In this document: positions 1-4,766 of the stretch, one piece after another
How the letters are laid out: each line of letters begins with the position of its first letter
Position numbering within the stretch: position 1 is the first letter of the stretch
Source of the DNA: Cyanobacteria bacterium UBA3803
Lineage (GTDB): Bacteria > Cyanobacteriota > Vampirovibrionia > Gastranaerophilales > Gastranaerophilaceae
Assembly: GCA_002369055.1 (NCBI GenBank)
Contig: DFEL01000050.1
Coordinates: forward strand, 1-6,314
Direction: 5' to 3'
Length of the DNA: 6,314 nucleotides
The notes under the pieces: model-generated
Told to the model about the DNA's origin: nothing
What the model saw: the letters and a program-made list of their open reading frames with translations, nothing else
Databases searched by the model: none
Translations under genes and position numbers: made by a program

Positions 1-1078
1 ATTTTCTAAAATTATCTATCACAGCAGGATCAGTTTCATCACCCACATAAACCTTACCATTTACCAATTTTACCGACTCATCGTCAGTTTCAGCGTTATT
101 GATATTTTTTTCTTCATCCTTTACAGATTTCTCTTTTTTGTTTTTATCAGAATTAACTTCACCATCTTTTTTTAATTCTGATACTTTACTTGGAAGTCCC
201 TTTTTCAATGCATCCATTGATACCGTACTCAATATATCAAAAATATACCTTGAATGATTTGATGTTACTAATACAGAGGCTTTTTCAAGCTCGTCGATTG
301 CATAAGTATCCTGATGTAAATGCTTAAGCATTAATCCAAGATTGTAGTGAGCCTCATAGTTCATAGGTCCAACGTTAATTGCTTCACAGTAAAATTGACC
401 CGCTTTTCCATAATCACCCAACAAGTGATATGTTAATGCCAAATTGTAAAACATATTATAGTTGTCTTTGACTATATTAACAGCATTCTCATAAGCCTCT
501 GCCGATTGTGATAATAATTCTTTTTTTTCTGTTTTTTTATCTTTAGGCAAATAAAGTGCTTTTTGAGAATATGCTTTTCCCATATTATAATAAGCTATTG
601 CTTTATTTGCAGTTTCACTTTTTTTGTTGTCATAGACAAAAGGTATTGAAATCAAGTGATTTTTAGCATTTATTATTGCTTGATACTGTTCAATTGCACT
701 ATCAAAATCTCCTAACTTTTCAGCAGTTATAATACCTAAATTCATTCTTGCAACAGTATAAGTATCTTTTGCCAAAATTGCATTTTCATAAGCCTGAGTG
801 GCAGAATAATAATCTTCATAGGCAACATAAATATTACCCAAATTCAACCATGCTTCATAATGTTCAGGAAATAATTTTAAACCTGCTTGATAAGAATTTA
901 TAGCATCTTGCATGTTGTGCTTTTTAAAAGCCTTGTCACCTTGATTAACATGATACATGCCAATAATTTTGTTGACTTGCTTCATTCCGAACTCATGCCC
1001 CAGAGTACAACAATACAACACAAATAAGAGCAATAAAACTGCAACCGCTTTTATTATTATGTCTAAAATCTTACCCAT
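1..1078 (-). CDS. Membrane-anchored TPR-repeat protein (3' end outside window)
   Basis: The minus strand is open from an ATG at 1078 to the window edge: 359 complete codons, no stop. An in-frame TAA lies three codons before the ATG, so this is the first possible ATG. The start has no Shine-Dalgarno; a -10-like TAATAT lies 6 nt upstream. Residues 9-25 form one hydrophobic segment (AVAVLLLLFVLY), which I read as a signal anchor; the following CC does not fit a lipobox. TPR-like units follow at about 43-76, 77-110, 111-140, 160-204, 208-241 and 242-275, with typical A/Y/G positions (AWLNLGNIY, MFYNLALTY, AHYNLGLML). Unit four is stretched by a Lys/Glu-rich insert at about 177-189. Residues 300-335 are charged and low in complexity, and the chain then continues beyond the window. 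TPRs are protein-protein scaffolds; the partner is unknown. It lies 49 bp after another TPR gene, so the two may be co-transcribed. An alternative start is Met32, which would remove the anchor. Confidence 0.85.
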   Translation of the reverse strand, partial: MGKILDIIIKAVAVLLLLFVLYCCTLGHEFGMKQVNKIIGMYHVNQGDKAFKKHNMQDAINSYQAGLKLFPEHYEAWLNLGNIYVAYEDYYSATQAYENAILAKDTYTVARMNLGIITAEKLGDFDSAIEQYQAIINAKNHLISIPFVYDNKKSETANKAIAYYNMGKAYSQKALYLPKDKKTEKKELLSQSAEAYENAVNIVKDNYNMFYNLALTYHLLGDYGKAGQFYCEAINVGPMNYEAHYNLGLMLKHLHQDTYAIDELEKASVLVTSNHSRYIFDILSTVSMDALKKGLPSKVSELKKDGEVNSDKNKKEKSVKDEEKNINNAETDDESVKLVNGKVYVGDETDPAVIDNFRK

Positions 1079-1115
1079 AACAATATATTATTATCCAAAA
1101 GACATGACCGCAACT
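1079..1115 (-). promoter_or_regulatory. Weak candidate promoter of the anchored TPR gene
   Basis: In the 49-bp gap between the TPR genes, the minus strand reads TTGCGG, a 17-nt spacer, TAATAT, six nucleotides, then the ATG at 1078. The spacing matches the upstream TPR gene, and there is no Shine-Dalgarno. It may be an internal promoter giving a leaderless mRNA, or a chance match in AT-rich DNA. No terminator separates the two genes, so read-through is also likely. Confidence 0.3.
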
Positions 1116-1127
1116 ATTTTATTAAAA

Positions 1128-1697
1128 TTAACGATTTTCCATGAGCTTATTATAAAATTCTAAGTGCCTGTTCGCTAACTTTGAATTATTTAATTTTTTA
1201 TAACAATATGCCAAATTATACTGAAAATCAGGCTCTGTATTTTTCAATTCAACAGCCTTAGCAAAATATCTCTTTGCTTTTTTATAATCACCTGTTTTTA
1301 AATATGCACAGCCCATGTTGTAATAAGCATAAGGAAAATCATGTTTTAATCTGATAACTGTTTTATAATTATCAATTGCCATTAAAGGACGTTCCTCATC
1401 CAAATATATATTTGCCAGATTAAAATACGGCTTATAATAATTTTTATCAACCAAGATAGCACGCTTAAACATAAAAACAGCTTCGGCTTTTTGATTTTTA
1501 TCTTGCAAAAGATTTCCCATCAAAAGCCAATCTTCAGCGGTTTTATCACTTTCCGGAATACCCTTTAAAACATTAATTGCACCTTCTATATTGTTGTCAT
1601 TATAATATGCAACAGCCTGCTGAGATTTTGTCATTTCTTCAGCATTAGCAAACGAACAAAAAATAATACAAACTAAAATTAATACTAATCTTTTCAT
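1128..1697 (-). CDS. Small exported TPR-repeat protein
   Basis: This encodes 189 aa from the ATG at 1697. The frame extends upstream to a TTG at 1733, but I choose the ATG because it gives a clean signal peptide: basic MKR, hydrophobic core LVLILVCIIFCSF, then an ANA cleavage site before Glu20. The mature protein is almost all TPR: helix pairs at about 23-55, 57-88, 89-122, 123-156 and 157-188, with signature stretches such as YFNLANIY, YYNMGCAYLKTGDYKKA and FQYNLAYCYKKL. It is likely periplasmic or secreted and acts as a protein-binding scaffold; no catalytic domain is visible. It lies 49 bp upstream of the membrane-anchored TPR gene on the same strand, so a shared assembly is plausible (inference). 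No Shine-Dalgarno precedes the ATG. A perfect TATAAT ends 6 nt before it, suggesting leaderless translation. Confidence 0.88.
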   Translation of the reverse strand: MKRLVLILVCIIFCSFANAEEMTKSQQAVAYYNDNNIEGAINVLKGIPESDKTAEDWLLMGNLLQDKNQKAEAVFMFKRAILVDKNYYKPYFNLANIYLDEERPLMAIDNYKTVIRLKHDFPYAYYNMGCAYLKTGDYKKAKRYFAKAVELKNTEPDFQYNLAYCYKKLNNSKLANRHLEFYNKLMENR

Positions 1698-1703
1698 AGC
1701 AAA

Positions 1704-1733
1704 ATTATAAATTAAATATTTTTCACCGTCCAA
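1704..1733 (-). promoter_or_regulatory. Candidate promoter of the small TPR gene
   Basis: Reading the minus strand, TTGGAC (1733-1728) is followed after 18 nt by a perfect TATAAT (1709-1704). The ATG of the TPR gene begins 6 nt after the -10, where the transcript would be expected to start. The -35 matches the consensus TTGACA at only three of six positions; the -10 is perfect. This is inferred from sequence only. Confidence 0.5.
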
Positions 1734-1793
1734 TAATGGAAATATATAAAAATATATGCAACAATATTAGTGATGTCTCTTTTACTGATTAAT

Positions 1794-1832
1794 CCCTCTG
1801 TTTTATGCGATTTGAACAGAGGGTCTTTTTTT
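1794..1832 (+). terminator. Intrinsic terminator with no upstream gene
   Basis: CCCTCTGTT (1794-1802) pairs with AACAGAGGG (1815-1823), a 9-bp GC-containing stem with a 12-nt loop. TC and a run of seven T (1826-1832) follow, so the form is a plus-strand rho-independent terminator. On the minus strand no T-run follows the hairpin. The only DNA before it on the plus strand is the divergent TPR promoter region. It may insulate gene A from upstream transcription or end a short RNA that starts in the gap. Confidence 0.75.
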
Positions 1833-1859
1833 ATTTTAACAAAACTTAATAAACTGTCA

Positions 1860-1914
1860 AAAACATGGCAATTATTGAATTACAAAAAACTTTATAGAAA
1901 TGTAAGGATATTAA
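1860..1914 (+). promoter_or_regulatory. Conserved leader/promoter block of gene A
   Basis: Two blocks here recur upstream of gene B at exactly +900. AAAACATGGCAATTATT (1860-1876) is identical to 2760-2776, and AAATGTAAGGATATTAA (1898-1914) is identical to 2798-2814. The 21 nt between them keep their length but match at only about half the positions, apart from a shared ACTTTAT. Fixed spacing with a variable spacer suggests promoter or protein-binding elements. I cannot assign -35/-10 hexamers with confidence; TTTATA/TTTATT at 1891/2791 is one possible -10. Confidence 0.55.
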
Positions 1915-1941
1915 GATACAAATATTTTAATAATTTTACAA

Positions 1942-1957
1942 ATGGTTTAATGGTTTA
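1942..1957 (+). repeat. Tandem 8-nt repeat in the gene A leader
   Basis: ATGGTTTA occurs twice head to tail (1942-1949 and 1950-1957). The gene B leader has the same arrangement with one degenerate unit (TTGGTTAA then ATGGTTTA, 2833-2848). Both end exactly 36 nt before the respective ATG. It may be an operator or an mRNA leader element. Confidence 0.5.
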
Positions 1958-1993
1958 CACGATTAATAACGAAAGTTATTGGAGGTTTTACAA

Positions 1994-2668
1994 ATGACAG
2001 TTAATTTTGGAATGATGAATCCATACATGATGGGTAACATGATGGATGCTCCACTTCTAAATCCATATACAAGTATGGGTATGGGATATGGCATGGTTGG
2101 AGGTCTTCCCGGATTTAACCCTCAACAACAAATGCAAAACATTCAACAATGGGATAATTTCGGAGTTAACCGTCAAGTAGCAGGATTTAAAAATCAAAAC
2201 AATGCTCAATTCCAAATGCAAGCTCAAAACGGAAGCATTGAAAGACAAGTTAGAATTTTATCAGAACAAATTAAAGAAAATAATCAAGACAACGTAAAAG
2301 CAGAATATCAAAAACTTTTACAAGCAATTAGAGCAACATACGGCTCACAAATTCAAGGTAGCGAAGAAGATAAAGAATTAACTTTAAAACAATATGCAGA
2401 CCAAATTTATGCTCAAATGACAGGTTCATACATGACAGATGATATCAGAGCAAATTCAAGCAGCTCATTTGTTTCAGGTATAAAACAAATTCTATCATTC
2501 GGTTTCGGTAATAAAACAACAGCAGATGAAAATATTGCAATGATTTCAGGTGCTAAACAAACAAAAGGTTCTAAAGCTTCTAAAGTTGCAGGTAACATTG
2601 TTGGTGGTCTTTTAGGCGGCGTTGTTGCGGTTGGTGCTTTCTTATTAGGCAAACACGTAACAAAATAA
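1994..2668 (+). CDS. Gene A: Met/Gln/Asn-rich protein with C-terminal glycine-zipper helix, unknown function
   Basis: This encodes 224 aa from the ATG at 1994, preceded by GGAGG at 1981-1985 (8-nt spacing). A TTG at 1979 is in frame but lies at the edge of the Shine-Dalgarno, so I reject it. I recognise no named family. Residues 1-40 are rich in Met, Gly, Pro and Asn (NFGMMNPYMMGNMM). Residues 42-79 are about half Gln or Asn. Residues 80-145 look helical and may form a coiled coil (ERQVRILSEQIKENN, EYQKLLQAIRATYG). Residues 149-180 hold DDIRANSSSSF and FGFGNKTTADEN. Residues 200-219 form one hydrophobic helix with Gly at 200, 204, 205, 208, 209, 214 and 219, a glycine-zipper spacing, followed by a basic GKHVTK tail. 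No signal peptide is seen, so a tail-anchored or membrane-inserting protein is possible (inference). It is a tandem paralogue of gene B, about 80% identical from residue 49 on, with its own leader and terminator. Confidence 0.88.
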   Translation: MTVNFGMMNPYMMGNMMDAPLLNPYTSMGMGYGMVGGLPGFNPQQQMQNIQQWDNFGVNRQVAGFKNQNNAQFQMQAQNGSIERQVRILSEQIKENNQDNVKAEYQKLLQAIRATYGSQIQGSEEDKELTLKQYADQIYAQMTGSYMTDDIRANSSSSFVSGIKQILSFGFGNKTTADENIAMISGAKQTKGSKASKVAGNIVGGLLGGVVAVGAFLLGKHVTK

Positions 2669-2698
2669 CGAAAAATATAAAATCAAGTGTAAACCATT

Positions 2699-2738
2699 AC
2701 AGCAAAATCAATTATAAATTGATTTTGCTGTTTCCTTT
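2699..2738 (+). terminator. Terminator of gene A
   Basis: A perfect 15-bp stem (2699-2713 with 2717-2731) with a 3-nt ATA loop lies 30 nt after the stop codon. A broken T tract (TTTCCTTT) follows. The T tract is weak, but stem length and position fit an intrinsic terminator that separates gene A from the gene B leader. Confidence 0.7.
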
Positions 2739-2759
2739 ACAATTCTTAACAAACGTCTG

Positions 2760-2814
2760 AAAACATGGCAATTATTACCATTTGAAATACTTTATTTAAA
2801 TGTAAGGATATTAA
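2760..2814 (+). promoter_or_regulatory. Conserved leader/promoter block of gene B
   Basis: This is the counterpart of 1860-1914, with both 17-nt blocks identical and in the same phase. It begins about 20 nt after the terminator of gene A, so gene B is expected to have its own transcription start. Weaker similarity reaches back to about 2744 (CTTAACAAAC versus CTTAATAAAC at 1845). Confidence 0.55.
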
Positions 2815-2832
2815 AAGCAATATACTTACAGT

Positions 2833-2848
2833 TTGGTTAAATGGTTTA
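2833..2848 (+). repeat. Degenerate tandem 8-nt repeat in the gene B leader
   Basis: TTGGTTAA (2833-2840) is followed directly by ATGGTTTA (2841-2848); the units agree at 6 of 8 positions. The right unit is identical to those of the gene A leader and ends 36 nt before the gene B ATG, the same distance as in gene A. Confidence 0.45.
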
Positions 2849-2884
2849 AAACACACACGAGATATTGGAGGCTAAAAGAAAGAA

Positions 2885-3613
2885 ATGGTTGCAAATTACG
2901 GAATGATGAATCCATATATGACATCGCTCAATGCAGATGCAATGATGAATGCTCCTTTAATGAGTTTTAATTCAGGAATGACATCACCAATAGCACCTGG
3001 TATGCCAATGATGCCGGGTATGTACACAGGACTTGGTAATTTTGGTCTTGTTGGCGGATTTAACAATCAAAAACAATATATGGACAACATTCAGCAATGG
3101 GATAATTTTGGTGTTAGTCGTCAAGTAGCAGGATTTAGAAACCAAAACAATGCTCAATTCCAAATGCAAGCTCAAAACGGAAGCATTGAAAGACAAGCAA
3201 GGATTTTGGCTGAACAAATCAAACAAAATAACCAAGATAACATAAGAACAGAATATGATAAACTTATACAAACAATAAAATCTGCTTATGGTTCACAAAT
3301 GCAAGGTTCTGAAGATGAAAAACTTTTATCCGCAAAACAATATGCAGACCAAGTATATGCACAAGTTACAGGTACATATATGACGGATGATATCAGAGCT
3401 AACTCAAGCAGTTCATTTGTTTCAGGTATAAAACAAGTTCTAACATTCGGTTTTGGAAACAAAACAACAGCAGACGAAAATATTGCTTACATTACAGGTG
3501 CAAAACAAACCACAGGTTCTAAGGCATCAACTGTTGCAGGTAATATAGTTGGAGGTTTATTGGGTGGACTTGTTGCTGTTGGAGCATTCTTAATAGGCAA
3601 AGGCAGAAAATAA
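2885..3613 (+). CDS. Gene B: paralogue of gene A, unknown function
   Basis: This encodes 242 aa from the ATG at 2885. The start aligns with gene A (MVANYGMMNPYM against MTVNFGMMNPYM). GGAGG at 2867-2871 lies 13 nt before the ATG, longer than usual, with a purine-rich AAAAGAAAGAA between. The order is the same as in gene A: a Met/Pro/Gly-rich N-terminus (1-57), a Gln/Asn-rich stretch (about 60-98), a helical core (99-165), DDIRANSSSSF and FGFGNKTTADEN (168-199), and a glycine-zipper helix at 219-238 ending in GKGRK. It is 18 residues longer than A, with the extra length and nearly all the divergence in the N-terminal 60 residues (PGMPMMPGM-like repeats). From residue 68 onward it is about 80% identical, and most changes are conservative. 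No signal peptide or catalytic motif is visible. It is transcribed toward the desulfoferrodoxin gene, with which it shares a terminator. Confidence 0.88.
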   Translation: MVANYGMMNPYMTSLNADAMMNAPLMSFNSGMTSPIAPGMPMMPGMYTGLGNFGLVGGFNNQKQYMDNIQQWDNFGVSRQVAGFRNQNNAQFQMQAQNGSIERQARILAEQIKQNNQDNIRTEYDKLIQTIKSAYGSQMQGSEDEKLLSAKQYADQVYAQVTGTYMTDDIRANSSSSFVSGIKQVLTFGFGNKTTADENIAYITGAKQTTGSKASTVAGNIVGGLLGGLVAVGAFLIGKGRK

Positions 3614-3629
3614 TAATTAACAGAAAAAT

Positions 3630-3666
3630 AAAAAATGGCTCATTTGGTTAAATGAGCCATTTTTTT
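3630..3666. terminator. Bidirectional terminator between gene B and the desulfoferrodoxin gene
   Basis: ATGGCTCATTT (3635-3645) pairs perfectly with AAATGAGCCAT (3650-3660) around a GGTT loop, and flanking A and T runs extend the pairing to 16 bp (3630-3665). The T-run at 3661-3666 serves the plus strand (gene B). The A-run at 3630-3635 serves the minus-strand gene, whose TAA stop (3667-3665) lies inside the element. Confidence 0.88.
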
Positions 3667-4066
3667 ATTCATCAAATTCTTTTTTAAATAAACCGTGAAT
3701 ATTACACAATGCTCTTGCCCATACAGAATTTTCACATTTACATTTTATGTTCAATTCAGGTGCTTCTTCAACGGATAGGAATTTTGTTTTAACATATTTA
3801 AAATCTTTTGATATAGCTTGAATAAAATCAATATGATGTTCATTTGTCATAGGATGAACAGTTGCTCCTACTCTAATTGTAAAGCCTTCAATATTTTTTT
3901 CAATTAGCGGAACATGCTTATCATTTAACTCTTTCAAATCAGACTCATTTGTATTAATTAATTCCATTGGTTTTCCGCAACAAACGAGTTCACCATTTCC
4001 ACAAGATAAAACTTCAACTAAATTTTCACATACACTACATCTGTATAATTCTAATTTTTTAGTCAT
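3665..4066 (-). CDS. dfx: Desulfoferrodoxin (2Fe superoxide reductase)
   Basis: This encodes 133 aa from the ATG at 4066, with a strong AAAGGAG ending 5-6 nt upstream. A longer frame to 4159 exists but lacks this site. The enzyme reduces superoxide to hydrogen peroxide without making oxygen, in the cytosol of anaerobes. The N-terminal desulforedoxin-like domain has the centre I ligands Cys10, Cys13, Cys29 and Cys30 (YRCSVC, LVCCGKPM). The C-terminal domain has the centre II set: His51 (DKHVP), His71 (HPM), His77, and Cys121/His124 (CNIHGLF). The active-site Lys is present at 50. The Glu that usually precedes it (EKHVP) is Asp49 here, a conservative change at the residue known to bind the oxidised iron. 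Length fits the two-domain class. It converges on gene B and diverges from the YkgJ-like operon. Confidence 0.95.
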   Translation of the reverse strand: MTKKLELYRCSVCENLVEVLSCGNGELVCCGKPMELINTNESDLKELNDKHVPLIEKNIEGFTIRVGATVHPMTNEHHIDFIQAISKDFKYVKTKFLSVEEAPELNIKCKCENSVWARALCNIHGLFKKEFDE

Positions 4067-4151
4067 AAAAACTCCTTTCTTTTGTGAAAGTATATTTCTA
4101 AAATTAAAAAATTTCATTGGTAAGTTAAGCAATTTATGATAACATATCTGT
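4067..4151. promoter_or_regulatory. Divergent promoter region, dfx and YkgJ-like operon
   Basis: This 85-bp AT-rich gap must carry both starts. For dfx the minus strand has TATACT (4094-4089), giving a short leader that includes AAAGGAG; its -35 is poor (ATGAAA at 17 nt). For the operon the plus strand has TATGAT (4135-4140) and TAACAT (4140-4145), the latter 6 nt before the ATG. No Shine-Dalgarno precedes that ATG. An imperfect dyad, TTGGTAAGTTAAGCAA (4117-4132), lies between the two starts, but its halves match at only 5 of 8 positions. Confidence 0.45.
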
Positions 4152-4766
4152 ATGGACAAACTAAAAGATCATTATGAACAATTAGTAAAACAGTATAGAG
4201 AAGTATTTGTTTCTGTTTTAAACGCAATGCAGGGTGAAATTAACGGTTTAAAACATGAAGAAATTAAGAACTATCTTGATGTTGAAGTAGAAAAGCACAT
4301 TCAATTTCAAAGAAATTTGGTTGTAGAGAGAAGAAAAAATTTTAACTGTGGAATGTGTGGGGCATGTTGCAGGTTGGCAATAAGCGAATTTTCTCCGACA
4401 CAATTACTTGAAAAAGCATCCAGAGGAGATAAATTTGCAAAAGAATATATTTCAACATTTTCACCTTATGATAAAGACGAGGATGCAGAAAAAGAATTTC
4501 CTCTTTATGTTCAGTTGTTAAAAGAATCAGGCGAAAAAGTTTACTATTACCATTGTAAAAAAGTAACCGAAGACAATAAATGTTCTGATTATGAAAACAG
4601 ACCTTCAATTTGCCGTGATTATCCGGATAATCCTATACAAATGCTTCATCCAACCTGTTCATTTATTGGCTGGCACGAAAGTATACAAAAAATTGTATTG
4701 ACAATTCGTGCTATGTCTGAAATTAGAGAACATTTCAGAAAAGAATTTGAGAAAGGGAATATATAG
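4152..4766 (+). CDS. YkgJ-type Cys-cluster protein (UPF0153-like)
   Basis: This encodes 204 aa. The hallmark is CGMCGACC at 66-73 (CxxCxxCC) after FN, followed by further Cys at 135, 144, 154 and 169 in a typical setting (HCKK, C-SDYENRPSICRDYP, HPTCSF). This eight-Cys pattern defines the YkgJ/Fli-type family, thought to bind zinc or an iron-sulphur cluster; its biochemical role is not established. Residues 1-62 form a charged helical N-terminal extension (DHYEQLVKQYREVF, VEKHIQFQRNLVVERR), longer than in minimal family members. The tail (178-201) is helical and basic/acidic. It has no signal peptide, so it is cytosolic. It starts the operon with trpB and rlmN: its TAG shares one base with the GTG of trpB. 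It diverges from dfx, so a link to metal or redox stress is possible (inference from context). Confidence 0.88.
   Translation: MDKLKDHYEQLVKQYREVFVSVLNAMQGEINGLKHEEIKNYLDVEVEKHIQFQRNLVVERRKNFNCGMCGACCRLAISEFSPTQLLEKASRGDKFAKEYISTFSPYDKDEDAEKEFPLYVQLLKESGEKVYYYHCKKVTEDNKCSDYENRPSICRDYPDNPIQMLHPTCSFIGWHESIQKIVLTIRAMSEIREHFRKEFEKGNI

Larger units (their letters stand above)
1698..1993. other. Non-coding divergent region between the TPR operon and gene A
   Basis: This gap of about 300 bp holds, in order, the minus-strand promoter of the small TPR gene (1704-1733), an AT-rich stretch, a plus-strand intrinsic terminator (1794-1832), and the leader of gene A (about 1844-1993) with blocks repeated upstream of gene B. 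A 75-codon plus-strand frame crosses it, but it runs through the terminator hairpin and the Shine-Dalgarno of gene A and has unremarkable composition. I do not call it a gene. Confidence 0.7.

Noticed and set aside
957..1163. 68-codon plus-strand frame
   Set aside because: It lies antisense to both TPR genes and their gap, has no ribosome site, and its composition looks like a shadow of the coding strand.
1866..1881. Possible sigma-54 site (TGGCA...)
   Set aside because: The required GC-type -12 element is absent at the correct distance in both leader copies.
1865..1897. Short upstream frame MAIIELQKTL in the gene A leader, with a counterpart MAIITI at 2765-2785
   Set aside because: The ATGGCAATTATT is conserved, but the two frames differ in length and sequence after four codons and neither has a ribosome site. 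The conservation is better explained at the DNA level.
1770..1997. 75-codon plus-strand frame before gene A
   Set aside because: It runs through the terminator hairpin, the conserved leader blocks and the Shine-Dalgarno of gene A, and has no ribosome site.
2057..3271. Antisense frames within genes A and B
   Set aside because: They mirror the low-complexity coding strand, and similar frames arise in both paralogues simply because the genes are similar.
4117..4132. Imperfect dyad in the dfx divergent gap as an operator
   Set aside because: Only 5 of 8 positions match between halves, and it fits no regulator motif I can name.
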